A DNA stretch of 64,000 nt from JAJCYX01 sp965243825 (GCA_965243825.1 CBDEVT010000001.1:2294001-2358000), one strand, 5' to 3'. Counted from the stretch's first letter, positions 1 to 9,513 are shown. Numbers and translations: made by a program. The notes: a model not told the origin generated them from the sequence alone.

Positions 1-1343
1 TCCATGTACCGGCCATGCTCGTCTCGGACAGACATCCACAGCGAGTCAATCGGACCGTGGCGATGTTTCGCGACGATCAGTTCGGCAAGCCCTCGCGGGT
101 ATGGCCTGTCTGGACTTTTGGCGTTCCACTGCTCCTCTGTCGTGAACCTGTCCTCACGATGAATGAACATGACGATGTCGGCGTCCTGTTCGATGCTTCC
201 GCTCTCGCGAAGGTCGGACAGGACAGGCCTGTGAGATTCACGCCGTTCGATTGCTCGGCTCAACTGAGATACCGCAATAACAGGTACGTCCAGGTCACGA
301 GCCATCGCCTTCATCTGGCGTGATATCTCGCTGACCTCCTGTGCTCGGTTGCCTTCCCGACCTCCTGCTGACCCGTTGATCAACTGCATGTAATCAACGA
401 TCACGAAGTCGAGGCCGTGGGTGAGCTGCAGCCTGCGGGCCTTACCGCGCATCTCCGCAACGGTCTGGAAGGGCGTGTCGTCTATGTAGATATCAAGGTC
501 GGAGAGTAGACCGACTGCGTCAACCATGCGGGTCTCTTCAGTAGGGGAGAAGCGGCGAAGGCGAATGTCGTGCATGTTTAGCCGTGCTTCGGATGCAAGT
601 AGACGCATTGCAACCTGTTCTCGACCCATCTCAAGCGAGAAGATCCCGACCTTCGCGTGCTCTTTGGCGGCGTTGGCAGCAAGATTTAGCGCGAGAGTGG
701 ACTTACCAATGCTTGGACGGGCTGCAAGCACGATCATGTCTGATCGCTGTAGTCCACCGAATAGCTGCTGCATGTTGTTGTAGCCGGTAGGTATCGGTTG
801 CTTCTCGCCTTCAAGTGAGTCCAGTGCCGAACCCTGTTCAAGAAACGGGTCCAGCGCCTCACCGACATGCACAAAGTCTCGGGATGCCTGGCCGGACCTG
901 ATCCCGAAGATGATGTCTTCAGCTGTGCTCAGAGCCGAGTCAACATCAGCCTGGTCTGCGAATCCAATCTCGGCGATATCGGAAGCGGCGCTGATTAGCC
1001 TGCGCATAGTCGCAGTCCGCTGAACCAGTCGTCCGAAATGGACGATATGGACTGAAGTCGGGACGGTGGCCACGAGGTGAGCCAGATACGCGGTGCCACC
1101 TACCTCTTCGAGCAGGCCTTTAGATTCGAGCTCGTGGGCAACTGTGACTGTGTTGATCGCCTCGTCACGATTGAACAGGTCGACGACCGCTTCGAAGCAG
1201 ATGCGGTTTCTCTGCCTGTAGAAGTCTCCAGGATTCAGGAATCCGTGAACATCGGTGACCGCCTGCCCATCGATGAGCAGTGAGCCGATGACCGATTCCT
1301 CTGCCTGGATATCGTGGGGCGGAAGCCTGTCAGCCTGTACCAA
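1..1343 (-). CDS. dnaB: Replicative DNA helicase DnaB (3' end cut by window edge)
   Basis: This is the hexameric replicative helicase that unwinds DNA ahead of the fork. Translating the complement from about 1343 to 1 gives one continuous frame. The N-terminal DnaB domain starts with LPPHDIQAEESVIGSLL; the RecA-like domain has Walker A ARPSIGKSTLALN (about 740-700), Walker B FVIVDYMQL, and late motifs ISRQMKAMARDLDVPVIAVS and SQLSRAIERR. The frame reaches the left edge in a sequence typical of the last dozen residues, so only the extreme C-terminus is missing. No ATG or GTG exists between an in-frame TAA (near 1398) and the first conserved residues. TTG at 1343 with GGAG 12 nt upstream is the best start; a CTG just upstream is possible. 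The gene lies downstream of rplI, the usual rplI-dnaB order. Identity is seen directly; the start is inferred. Confidence 0.95.
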   Translation of the reverse strand, partial: MVQADRLPPHDIQAEESVIGSLLIDGQAVTDVHGFLNPGDFYRQRNRICFEAVVDLFNRDEAINTVTVAHELESKGLLEEVGGTAYLAHLVATVPTSVHIVHFGRLVQRTATMRRLISAASDIAEIGFADQADVDSALSTAEDIIFGIRSGQASRDFVHVGEALDPFLEQGSALDSLEGEKQPIPTGYNNMQQLFGGLQRSDMIVLAARPSIGKSTLALNLAANAAKEHAKVGIFSLEMGREQVAMRLLASEARLNMHDIRLRRFSPTEETRMVDAVGLLSDLDIYIDDTPFQTVAEMRGKARRLQLTHGLDFVIVDYMQLINGSAGGREGNRAQEVSEISRQMKAMARDLDVPVIAVSQLSRAIERRESHRPVLSDLRESGSIEQDADIVMFIHREDRFTTEEQWNAKSPDRPYPRGLAELIVAKHRHGPIDSLWMSVRDEHGRYM

Positions 1344-1983
1344 GGGCGGTTGTTTCTCCAGTGAGCATCGCCCTGGGGCGAGGTAATTTCGTGACTGTGC
1401 TTACGGCCACACGAGGAGTGCGGCAAAGGTCAGTCCAAACGGTTTGGCTTTGTCGACCTAACCGAGAATCAACTGAGCCTGATCACACTCGGGTGACAGG
1501 GGTTATATCACCAGTCGCCCTCAATCTCCTACCCCGATTGCACATGCTTTTCAGGTGTTTCCCGGGCAGTTTTCAAAGCCCGGGGAAAAGATTCGCCGAG
1601 CGGTGCTCAAACGATACCTTGCCTTCACTGCAAGCTATACCGCAACCGGATGATATTTGGCGGTTCGCACCACCATGACCCCAATTGCGATTTGCGAGTT
1701 AACACGCATTCAGGTTGCATTCGGCTCCAGACAGGGAGCAGACTTTCCCGTCATGACCAACTCTCAGAAGATCGCGCACGGGTTAGACACTGCAATGTTG
1801 TTCGCGCTTGAGCTGCTCTTTCTTCGACAGGTCGAGCTGCGCAGAATGTCCAGGCGTTCCTCATACCGAAGAGGCAACCTTCGGTAGTCGCCTGGTTTCT
1901 TAAGACAACTCAAGCTGGGCCACGGGTTAATTAGGCAAACCCCGTAGGCCGCTTCGTCTCATCCCGGACGGTACATCGGCTGC
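1344..1983. other. 640-nt structured gap between rplI and dnaB
   Basis: No convincing coding frame is present; the short frames here lack ribosome sites and recognisable motifs. Two clear inverted repeats are visible. At 1850-1895 a compound stem pairs CCAGGCG with CGCCTGG around a perfect 8-bp inner stem, TACCGAAG/CTTCGGTA. At 1558-1588 TTTCCCGGGC pairs with GCCCGGGGAAA with one bulge. Neither is followed by a U-tract on the minus strand. They could be a 3' UTR structure, an attenuator, or a small RNA between rplI and dnaB. No known RNA family was recognised. Confidence 0.5.
1850..1895. repeat. Compound inverted repeat in the rplI-dnaB gap
   Basis: The outer 7-bp arms are CCAGGCG (1850-1856) and CGCCTGG (1889-1895). 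The inner 8-bp arms TACCGAAG (1864-1871) and CTTCGGTA (1879-1886) enclose a 7-nt loop. The asymmetric internal bulge is 7 and 2 nt. The structure would form in a minus-strand rplI read-through transcript. Its function is unknown. Confidence 0.6.
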
Positions 1984-2619
1984 TTAGGACTCTTTTTCCT
2001 CGGAGTCCGTTGAGTTCTCGCCCTCAGCAGAGTCTTCTGTTGACGTGTTCGCGTCATCAGTTGTCTCTGATTCGTCTGCAGCGTCCTGCCCGAGCGCTTC
2101 CTCGAACGTCGGATCTGCCTGCGCTTCTTCAGCCTGTGCCTGTTTCGCCTGGGCGATCCTCTGCTGTGAGTCTTCGTCAGGCTCAACGAGTACATCGAGC
2201 TTTGCTTCGACTTCATCAGCAAATGACACCGGAATCGAGTACTTGCCGAGTACGCGGATGGGTGCCGGAATTCGGATCGATCGGCGGTCCACATCTCGGC
2301 CAACCGTCGTCTCGATTTCGGTGGCGATCATGGCCGCGGTAACCGATCCGTAGAGACGACCAGTTGGTCCGGTTCGGACCACAACTTTGATGGGGTCTTC
2401 CTTGAGCTTCTCTACCAGCTCACGCCATTCAGCCGCTTCGGCCTTTCGACGGGCCTCGGCCTCTTTTCGCAGACCTTCAGCTCTTTCGATCTCGTGGGTC
2501 GTTGCAAGCACAGCGAGTTTCTGTGGGATCAGATAGTTGCGGGCGAAGCCGTTCTTGACCTCTTTGATGTCACCGGCACGCGCGGTTGGTCGAACATCTT
2601 GCAGGAACAGTACCTTCAT
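1984..2619 (-). CDS. rplI: 50S ribosomal protein L9 with acidic C-terminal extension
   Basis: L9 binds 23S rRNA at the base of the L1 stalk and spans the ribosome surface. The start MKVLFLQDVRPTARAGDIKE and the segment GFARNYLIPQKLAVLAT form the N-terminal rRNA-binding domain. The central helix (residues 43-75) and the C-terminal domain (about 77-148, with GRLYGSVTAAMIA) follow. Typical L9 is about 150 residues; this one has 211. The extra 60 residues are rich in Gln, Ala, Glu, Asp, Ser and Thr and look disordered. The gene precedes dnaB on the same strand, although separated by 640 nt. Confidence 0.97.
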   Translation of the reverse strand: MKVLFLQDVRPTARAGDIKEVKNGFARNYLIPQKLAVLATTHEIERAEGLRKEAEARRKAEAAEWRELVEKLKEDPIKVVVRTGPTGRLYGSVTAAMIATEIETTVGRDVDRRSIRIPAPIRVLGKYSIPVSFADEVEAKLDVLVEPDEDSQQRIAQAKQAQAEEAQADPTFEEALGQDAADESETTDDANTSTEDSAEGENSTDSEEKES

Positions 2620-2859
2620 CTTTTCTGCCTCTCTTACACCTGACGGTAATAGCTAGCGCCCCAATGGGCGGACCGGTTTACCGGCCCGGACTGCGATACG
2701 TTTTTTTGCAGACCGCCGCCAATGTGTTTGTTGAGCTGAAGGGAACTGATCCAGACGGCGCAACCTTTAAATGATACCTGCGCTTCGTCTGGTTTTCACC
2801 GTGTGGCGAAACCAGTATGGGTCTCAGGGCGAATCTGCGGTTTTCGAGGCGACATGCCG

Positions 2860-4485
2860 CTATCTCTGGAAACCGAACACATCCATGATTGCCGCGTCCG
2901 CAACGAACTTGGTTGAGTAGCTGCCGTCCTGGAACTCTCTGCGCTGCAGATTGTCGATGATGAACTCGATGTTGTTCGCCTGACCTCCGAGGTGCGTCTG
3001 CCTCAGCGCATCCAGAAGTCGACCGTTTGCCGCTTCTGCATCATCTCCAGTCACCAGGATCTTTGCGATGTGGCCGTCGTAGCCACCGGGCACGAAGTAA
3101 TCCCTGCCGAAGTTGGTGATCACCTTGATGCCTGGACCGGATGGTAACGAAACATCTGTTAGGTGCCCACCGCTTCTTTCGTCAACGTTGACCAGGATGC
3201 GAGCCTCCACCGCATGGCCGCGGCACTCATGAGGGAAGGATTCGATCCGTTCACCGTTGGCAATCCTGATCTGCGTTGGAATCAGGTCGAGCGTCTCGTT
3301 TACTCCTGTCCACGTGACGAGTTCAGTGACCTTGTGCTCAACCTGCAGCCTGGGATTCACTTCAAGCGCGAACAGTTCACCCCCGTTCATCTCTTTGAGG
3401 AATTCCACTGTGAAGATGCCGGGCGAATATGCGCCTTCGATGAGCTTCTTCGCGTACTGCCGTAGGGCTTGTCGCTCGGCCTCGGATATCTTGGAAGAAG
3501 GACTCTGCTCAACCATCTTGCGTTCCCGTAGCTGCCAGCTACAGTCCCGCTCGAAACCCATCACGTGCACATTGCCGTGCTGGTCCGCAATCACCTGCAT
3601 CTCGAGATGGCCTGCTGTATCGATCAGCTTTTCGAAGTAGATTCCACGCTTGTTGTCGCGGATGCTTACGCGGTTTGCGGCGAGGATTGCCGATTCGATT
3701 CGGTCTCGAGCTCGCTGTGAGTCGGCATTCAGTTCTTGTTCGATATCTCGCAACAGCATCGTGCCCATACCGCCTCCGCCATATGGAGACTTCACGACGA
3801 TGTCACCGTTCTGGCGGATGAACTCAACTGCTTCGTCCACGACAACATCGAGACTGAGCGGAATGATGCGTTCTGTCACGACACCTGCCAGTGTTCGAGC
3901 GAATTTGACACGGTCGTTGTCGAGTCGGTTCCAGACCCTTGGCAATCTGCTGACGGAGTATCCCCTGTTAACCAGTGAACCTACGCGTTTAACGCTCCGG
4001 TCAACGCGCTGACCGATTCCGACACCGCGCGATGCGCCGTCTGTGAAAACGTACTGGCGTGATGCCGGTATCACGGGCACATCGTTTTCGCGAGCGTGTT
4101 GCCTGAAACGAGTCTTGCTTCCAAAAACTCGCAAAGCTTCAGGCGTGGGCCCTATGAACCGTTTGCCCGTCAGTGCAACCTGTCGAGCAAACTCCGGCTC
4201 TTCTGAAAGAAAACCGTAGCCGGGGTGGATTGAGTCGGCTTCCAAACGCTCCGCGGCATCGAGAATCCACGGGATGTTGGTATACGAGTCCCGCTCGACG
4301 TGGGAAGGACCGACGGGTAGACCGGTCTTAACATCGGCCCTGGCGTAAGAGGCCGATGATGTATCTGAGGGAGTAGCGGCGATGGCAGCCTCAAGCCCCA
4401 TGCCCTGAACTGCTTCAATGATCTCGATGGCAGGCAGGCCACGATTCGCGACAAAGACTCGTTTTATAGGGGGCGGGTCAATCAT
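2860..4485 (-). CDS. Biotin carboxylase-like ATP-grasp protein with a 60-residue insertion
   Basis: Biotin carboxylases use ATP and bicarbonate to carboxylate biotin on a carrier protein. The family features are FVANRGLPAIEII (N-terminal fold, usually ANRGEIA), the conserved SIHPGYGFLSE, FGSK at about 121-124, the glycine-rich ATP-grasp loop VVKSPYGGGGMG (about 230-241), ERDCSWQLRERKMVE, and LEVNPRLQVEH. At 541 residues it is about 90 longer than AccC. Most of the excess is an Arg-rich segment at about residues 144-212, between VPVIPAS and the glycine-rich loop, where AccC has a short linker. No biotin carrier or carboxyltransferase gene lies beside it; the divergent neighbour is an acetyl-CoA synthetase-like gene. 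It may serve an acyl-CoA carboxylase assembled from distant genes, or be a different ATP-grasp ligase. The family is sure, the substrate unknown. Confidence 0.8.
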   Translation of the reverse strand: MIDPPPIKRVFVANRGLPAIEIIEAVQGMGLEAAIAATPSDTSSASYARADVKTGLPVGPSHVERDSYTNIPWILDAAERLEADSIHPGYGFLSEEPEFARQVALTGKRFIGPTPEALRVFGSKTRFRQHARENDVPVIPASRQYVFTDGASRGVGIGQRVDRSVKRVGSLVNRGYSVSRLPRVWNRLDNDRVKFARTLAGVVTERIIPLSLDVVVDEAVEFIRQNGDIVVKSPYGGGGMGTMLLRDIEQELNADSQRARDRIESAILAANRVSIRDNKRGIYFEKLIDTAGHLEMQVIADQHGNVHVMGFERDCSWQLRERKMVEQSPSSKISEAERQALRQYAKKLIEGAYSPGIFTVEFLKEMNGGELFALEVNPRLQVEHKVTELVTWTGVNETLDLIPTQIRIANGERIESFPHECRGHAVEARILVNVDERSGGHLTDVSLPSGPGIKVITNFGRDYFVPGGYDGHIAKILVTGDDAEAANGRLLDALRQTHLGGQANNIEFIIDNLQRREFQDGSYSTKFVADAAIMDVFGFQR

Positions 4486-4873
4486 GCTTAAGCAGGTCTC
4501 TACTTTTGACTAGATAGGGTAAGCCTGGTGCCGGCGGTCTTCAGTGGTGTTGTCCCTGGCTGAGGAGCTGCAGTTGCATGCCCCTTGTTACCAAATAACA
4601 ATGTCTGCGTATAACCATACCGAGGCACCGTGACCGTAACGTGTTGATTTTCTGACGAACTAACGGCAGGGCGGAGCTAAGCGGGCTAATACCGATGCCG
4701 ACTTCGCCGGTACAGTGTCTCAACACTTTGGCACATTCCGCTAGATTCGCTATATTCCCAGCACGCGGCGACAGTTTGCCAACGTGCGTTCGGGAATCGC
4801 AGTCGAATAACAAAAGCAACCGAGCAACATCACAAACCTTTTACCCATCCAAAAAAGAGACACGGAAGCAGCC
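4486..4873. other. Divergent promoter region (388 nt)
   Basis: This non-coding region lies between the biotin carboxylase-like gene and the acetyl-CoA synthetase-like gene. The frames seen in it lack family features. It holds the forward promoter listed separately and a long A-rich leader (4808-4865) before the ligase start. Nothing clear was seen for the minus-strand promoter. Confidence 0.5.
4728..4756 (+). promoter_or_regulatory. Sigma70-type promoter for the acyl-CoA ligase
   Basis: TTGGCA (4728-4733) and TATATT (4751-4756) are separated by exactly 17 nt. They would start transcription near 4763, about 110 nt upstream of the ATG at 4874. Confidence 0.6.
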
Positions 4874-6631
4874 ATGGACTACCAGGAGATCGCAAAACCC
4901 TCAGGCCCGTACCAGAACGTCGACCCTAATCTGGTCGATTACTTCGGCACGCGCTCCGATTTCGACTGGTGGCGCGATGCCTTCCAGCAGATGGACTGGC
5001 TGCCTGGTGGCGGACTGAATAACGCCTACGAGGCAGTCGACAGGCACGTGGTTCACGGACATGGCGACAAGCTGGCCATGATCTGGGTGGGCAAGAACGG
5101 CGAGGAAGAGCGCTACACCTACGCCGACTTCAAAGAGCATTCCGACCGCTTCGGTGCCGTGATGAAGGGGCTGGGCATCGAACGCGGTGACCGTGTCTTC
5201 ATATTCATGGACCGTCTGCCTGAGTTGTACTTCGCAGCAATGGGAATCCTCAAAGCCGGAGGCGTGATTGCACCGCTGTTCTCGGCGTTCGGACCTGAGC
5301 CAGTGAAAGACCGCATCGAAGACGCAGAAGGCCGGTTCGTCATCACATCGCCTGACCTAAAGGCAAAGATCAAGGACATCTTTAAGGATCTGCCGAGCGT
5401 TGAGAAGATCATCATCGTCAACAAAGATGGACGCAGCTCTGACCCGCTGGACGACGGCGACCTCGACTACAACGAGCTGATGTCGAAGGCGTCCGCTGAC
5501 GATTTCTCGATTGAGAACACCAGTCAGTACGACTTCTCGATCATGCACTACACGTCCGGTTCCACAGGCAAGCCCAAAGGCGTGCTGCATCGGCACCAGG
5601 CAGTGGTGCAGCAGTGGCTGACCGGCCACTGGGCGCTGGACCTGAAGTTTGACGATATCTACTTCTGTACTGCTGACCCCGGCTGGGTAACAGGCACTTC
5701 GTACGGGATGATGGCGCCGTGGACCAATGGCGTGACACAGATCATCTACGAAGGTGGTTTCGGAGCAAACGCCTGGTACGACGTTATCGACAAGTACAAG
5801 GTCACGGTGTGGTACACCGCGCCAACAGCTATCAGGCTGCTCATGCGCGCTGGAACCAAGCCGGTAGAGGAGCATTCGCTCGAGACCCTGCGCTTCATCG
5901 GGTCGGTTGGTGAGCCGCTGAACCCTGAAGCGGTTGTCTGGGGCAACGAGAACTACAAGATGCCGATCCACGATAACTGGTGGCAGACCGAAACCGGGGC
6001 AATCATGTGCGCTAACTATGCGTCGATGCCGGTTCGGCCCGGCTCAATGGGGCGTCCGTTCCCTGGTGTCACGATGGCGGTTCTCGACGATAACTTCGAG
6101 CCGAGAACTGACGGTGAGGCCGGCATCCTTGCGGTACGTCCGGGCTGGCCTTCGATGATGTACGCCTACTGGAAGAAAGATGAGCTCTACAACGAGAGGT
6201 TCCGCAAGGGCTGGTACATAACCGGTGACCAGGCTGCTATCGACGATGATGGCTTCTTTTGGTTCCAGGGCAGGGCGGATGACGTGATCAACACCGCTGG
6301 CCACCTTGTTGGACCGTTCGAGGTTGAGAGCGCGCTTATCGAGCATCCGGCAGTCGCTGAAGCTGGTGTTATCGGCAAGCCGGACAAGATCGCCATGGAG
6401 GTCGTGAAAGCGTTCGTCACGCTGACTCCGGGCCATGAGCCGACGACCGAGTTGCAGCGAGAGCTGATCCGGTTCTCACGTGACAAGCTGTCGGCCGGTG
6501 TAGCGCCTCGCGAGATCGACTTCATCGACGTTATGCCCAAGACACGGTCGGGCAAGATCATGCGACGCCTGCTCAAGGCAAGGGAGTTGGGCCTGCCGGA
6601 AGGGGATACCTCAACGCTTGAGGACGACTAA
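4874..6631 (+). CDS. AMP-forming acetyl-CoA synthetase-like acyl-CoA ligase
   Basis: The enzyme activates a short carboxylic acid with ATP and joins it to CoA through an acyl-adenylate. The 585 residues carry the P-loop YTSGSTGKPKG at about 226-236, the acetyl-CoA-synthetase-type segments WVTGTSYGM and DNWWQTETGA, the hinge region GRADDVINTAGH, and the catalytic Lys in RSGKIMRR near residue 561. The length matches Bacillus-type AcsA (about 570) better than the 650-residue Acs. The Shine-Dalgarno GGAAG precedes the ATG. Acetate is the likely substrate by similarity, but propionate or another short acid is possible. Confidence 0.9.
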   Translation: MDYQEIAKPSGPYQNVDPNLVDYFGTRSDFDWWRDAFQQMDWLPGGGLNNAYEAVDRHVVHGHGDKLAMIWVGKNGEEERYTYADFKEHSDRFGAVMKGLGIERGDRVFIFMDRLPELYFAAMGILKAGGVIAPLFSAFGPEPVKDRIEDAEGRFVITSPDLKAKIKDIFKDLPSVEKIIIVNKDGRSSDPLDDGDLDYNELMSKASADDFSIENTSQYDFSIMHYTSGSTGKPKGVLHRHQAVVQQWLTGHWALDLKFDDIYFCTADPGWVTGTSYGMMAPWTNGVTQIIYEGGFGANAWYDVIDKYKVTVWYTAPTAIRLLMRAGTKPVEEHSLETLRFIGSVGEPLNPEAVVWGNENYKMPIHDNWWQTETGAIMCANYASMPVRPGSMGRPFPGVTMAVLDDNFEPRTDGEAGILAVRPGWPSMMYAYWKKDELYNERFRKGWYITGDQAAIDDDGFFWFQGRADDVINTAGHLVGPFEVESALIEHPAVAEAGVIGKPDKIAMEVVKAFVTLTPGHEPTTELQRELIRFSRDKLSAGVAPREIDFIDVMPKTRSGKIMRRLLKARELGLPEGDTSTLEDD

Positions 6632-6831
6632 ACCGACCTCCTTCGCCAACTGTTCTCATACTGGCCCACTTCGGGCCAGGCAGGAGTAATCTTGATACCC
6701 GGATTGCGGTCTGCGCGGAGTTTTTGACCGTAATACTGAGAGAAGCCTCGGAATGTGATGCTTTCGGAGGCACGGTCATGTCACTGCAGTGAAGTCTTAA
6801 GCCAAATTACCGGCTGGTAAAGGTGAGATCG

Positions 6832-8082
6832 ATGCTCGCTCAACTCCGCGAACTCCTGCCTGGAACGAATCTAAACAGGCGTACTTCAGGCTCACGTTTA
6901 CTTATTGGATTTCTCTCGGTGCTGGCCATCACCGCAGTTGCATGCGGAACTGACCGTGGCGCAGAAGGGGCGGCAGCGCCTTTCCAGGTTGATGGTGACA
7001 CGCTCACGTGGTCACCACCATGGGAGGAAGGCGATTCGCGCACCGTCACAGTAATCGCATCGACCGAACCCAACGACGCTTTGAAAATGCTCACATCCGC
7101 TCCGGATAGTTACATTGCTCAGCTTGACGATGATCAATCTGGGACGACCGGCACCGTCACGATCGTTTCGAAAGGCCCCGATGGCTCAACGGCCCGGTTC
7201 GACTTCTCGATAGATGAGTTGATGCGACAGCTTGAAGACCAAACTCTTGAGCAACCGGGTTTTGGTGAATCTGATCTCAGTCAGTTCACAGGAATCGTGG
7301 GTTTGCTCGGAAACATCGATCTTGGAGTTGAGTTCGGCGTTGATGACTCGGGTGCGGTCACCGGTGTAACCAACACGGAAGAGTTGATCGACACGGTGCG
7401 GAGTCTGTTCAACTCGCTCCTGCGGTTCGCTGCGCTCGCAGGTGAGGACGCGATCACAGCGGAGGATCGCCAGAAATTCGAAGACGCTCTGGATGCTGCA
7501 CCGGAAACAGAGCTTGTTCGAGTTCTTGGTGAACTTGGGTTGAATACAGCCACTGCCAACATGTTCTTGATGAGGTCAGGCGAATACACAGTTGGACAAC
7601 CTGTTGTCCTGAACGGCCGAACAGCTACGTTCTTCGGCCTGGAAACCGAGGGGTCATCCAGTTACGAGGTAACTGAAATCGGCGCTGACACAGTGACCGT
7701 CGAGGTGATGGTGTCGCCGACAGAGTTCGACGTTATGGCAATGTTCGAGAGGCTGATGCTGGAACTTGCCGGTCTCGCAGGTGAAGATACCGAGGAGATC
7801 ACAGAAGACTTCGCTGATCTCGAACCAGATGAGAGGGCAATAGTAGATGCGCTCCTGCCGCTACTTTTCGAACCATACACTGTGACCCTTACCCTCGATT
7901 CTGAGACTGGATGGGTTACAAACGCTGACTGGTCGGTTGACCTGGCGCTCCCTGAAGGTTTCGATGACCTAGTGCCTGAGGAAGACCGAGAGTTCGATGA
8001 CGAATTTGCTGATCTCCAGCTTTCAGACCTGGAAATGACGCTGCGAATGAGCGCTGTGTTCGAAGAATCTTCCGGCGGATAG
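6832..8082 (+). CDS. Lipoprotein of unknown function
   Basis: The N-terminus has a basic stretch, a hydrophobic segment (LLIGFLSVLAITAVAC) and a lipobox ending in Cys, so export and lipid anchoring are expected. The mature part is acidic, repeat-poor and rich in Asp, Glu and Thr; no catalytic motif was recognised. Start choice: ATG at 6832 has AAAGGTGAG just upstream; a GTG nine bases earlier has a poorer site. It is the first of three lipoprotein genes in a row on the plus strand, possibly one transcription unit (31 nt to the next gene). Confidence 0.75.
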   Translation: MLAQLRELLPGTNLNRRTSGSRLLIGFLSVLAITAVACGTDRGAEGAAAPFQVDGDTLTWSPPWEEGDSRTVTVIASTEPNDALKMLTSAPDSYIAQLDDDQSGTTGTVTIVSKGPDGSTARFDFSIDELMRQLEDQTLEQPGFGESDLSQFTGIVGLLGNIDLGVEFGVDDSGAVTGVTNTEELIDTVRSLFNSLLRFAALAGEDAITAEDRQKFEDALDAAPETELVRVLGELGLNTATANMFLMRSGEYTVGQPVVLNGRTATFFGLETEGSSSYEVTEIGADTVTVEVMVSPTEFDVMAMFERLMLELAGLAGEDTEEITEDFADLEPDERAIVDALLPLLFEPYTVTLTLDSETGWVTNADWSVDLALPEGFDDLVPEEDREFDDEFADLQLSDLEMTLRMSAVFEESSGG

Positions 8083-8113
8083 AAACAATCCGAACAAAAT
8101 AGTTGAGGCAGTT

Positions 8114-9511
8114 ATGCGAGTCCCTGATAGCTGGGTCCGTGCAACCCCTGCGTTTCTGCTGGTGGGTTTTTTTGCCGCGGTCGCCGCATGTAGCAGTTCC
8201 AGTGACCCGGGAGTTGGCATGCCTGACGCCACTCCTACCGATGTCGTTGTCGTAGTACAAACAGAGACGCCGGAGCCTACAAAGACGGCTGTTCCTACGG
8301 CCACACCGACACCGTTCTCAGCCGTCGACCCGTATCCGACCAGTACGCCATTTCCTCCAACCCCAGAACCGGCGGAAGTTGTGTTTGTCGACGTTGAGAC
8401 CTTTGGTGAGCCAGTTGTTGGTAGCGTTTTTGAAGCGTTGCTGGCGCATCTCCCAGACAACGAAATCACGCGTTCCTACACCAAGCTTTCGGACTACGGT
8501 GGAATGCTCGACCTGCTCGGGTTGGAGAGATTCCCACTTGGAGCGACCGACGAACAGATCAAAGAACATGCACTGACGATTTTCAACACCAGTGCTGGCG
8601 GTCTGCGGATTGGACTACCTGAGTGGCCTGGTTATCTGAGGATGAGCTCAGAAAAGCCAAACTGGTACCCGTTCGTTGGCTTCGAATTCGTGAATGTCGA
8701 CCAGGCGGCTTACTCCACATCAAGGTTTGAGCCTCGCAATGGTGAACCTCGCCCGCCCCAGGATTACAACGTGGCGTTCGGTCCGTTCGATTCCGCGATC
8801 ACAGCCAACAGTCTTGCTACATGCGATTGCACACAACCCCTCGTGAGAGTCCATGAGGGTCTGGAATACTACGCGTGGGGAGAAGAGTTAGCTGGCGATT
8901 TACGGCGTCGCTGGGCCCCACCTGTCTACGACGATACCGGTCGTGGACCGCGCCTCTTTGTCGTTGAAGGAGTTGCTTACTGGACGCTGCTCAATAGCGC
9001 CATGGATGATCTGATCAACGTTGAACTGGGCCATGCAGCTTCACTTGCCGAGAGCGAAGCCTACGTATCTGTGATCAGGAAGATGCTCGTACTGGGCCAG
9101 ATGCGTGATATCACACTCCGAACCACTCACCTGTCCGTGGCTGAACTGAGCGACAACGGTATGAATGACTATCCCGAGTATCCAGACGTTGCTCAGGAGG
9201 TTCCGCTGCTCGAAAAATTCACACTGGTCGCCGAAGGTGTGGGCTTTGATGGTGAGCGAGCATTTACAGGACTTGTCATTGCCCATGAAGACGCTGAAAC
9301 GGCCCGTCGAAATGGAGATCTGCTGGCTGCACGCGTGAAAGAGATGCGGCGCCAGGTCCGAGACGAGGAGCTCTGGTCAGACATGCTCGAACGTGCAGAG
9401 ATCGGAATTGATGGCAGCGACTTGCTCGTCCGGCTGTACTACAAGAGTGCGGATGTTCACTCCTACAGCTTCCCCGTCCTGCAACACGAAACACTTGTAG
9501 TTCATGAATAG
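8114..9511 (+). CDS. Thr/Pro-linker lipoprotein, paralogue of the next gene
   Basis: The signal peptide ends in a lipobox (AVAAC) followed by Ser residues. A Thr/Pro-rich spacer of about 50 residues follows (repeated TPTP and ETPEPT), as in many Chloroflexota surface proteins. The globular domain (about residues 90-465) has paired motifs shared with the next gene: FGEPVV, LPDNE, AKLSDY-like, WYPFV, GVGFDGERAFTG, and a Cys pair in CDCTQP. No enzyme family was recognised. GAGG lies close upstream of the ATG. Confidence 0.75.
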   Translation: MRVPDSWVRATPAFLLVGFFAAVAACSSSSDPGVGMPDATPTDVVVVVQTETPEPTKTAVPTATPTPFSAVDPYPTSTPFPPTPEPAEVVFVDVETFGEPVVGSVFEALLAHLPDNEITRSYTKLSDYGGMLDLLGLERFPLGATDEQIKEHALTIFNTSAGGLRIGLPEWPGYLRMSSEKPNWYPFVGFEFVNVDQAAYSTSRFEPRNGEPRPPQDYNVAFGPFDSAITANSLATCDCTQPLVRVHEGLEYYAWGEELAGDLRRRWAPPVYDDTGRGPRLFVVEGVAYWTLLNSAMDDLINVELGHAASLAESEAYVSVIRKMLVLGQMRDITLRTTHLSVAELSDNGMNDYPEYPDVAQEVPLLEKFTLVAEGVGFDGERAFTGLVIAHEDAETARRNGDLLAARVKEMRRQVRDEELWSDMLERAEIGIDGSDLLVRLYYKSADVHSYSFPVLQHETLVVHE

Positions 9512-9513
9512 CC

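Noticed and set aside
1235..1426. Minus-strand 63-residue frame near the dnaB start
   Set aside because: It overlaps dnaB in another frame and has no recognisable features.
4541..4819. Minus-strand 92-residue frame in the divergent promoter region
   Set aside because: No ribosome site or family features, and it covers the forward promoter.
6661..6679. 7-bp hairpin CTGGCCC/GGGCCAG after the acyl-CoA ligase gene
   Set aside because: No U-tract follows, so it was not called as a terminator.
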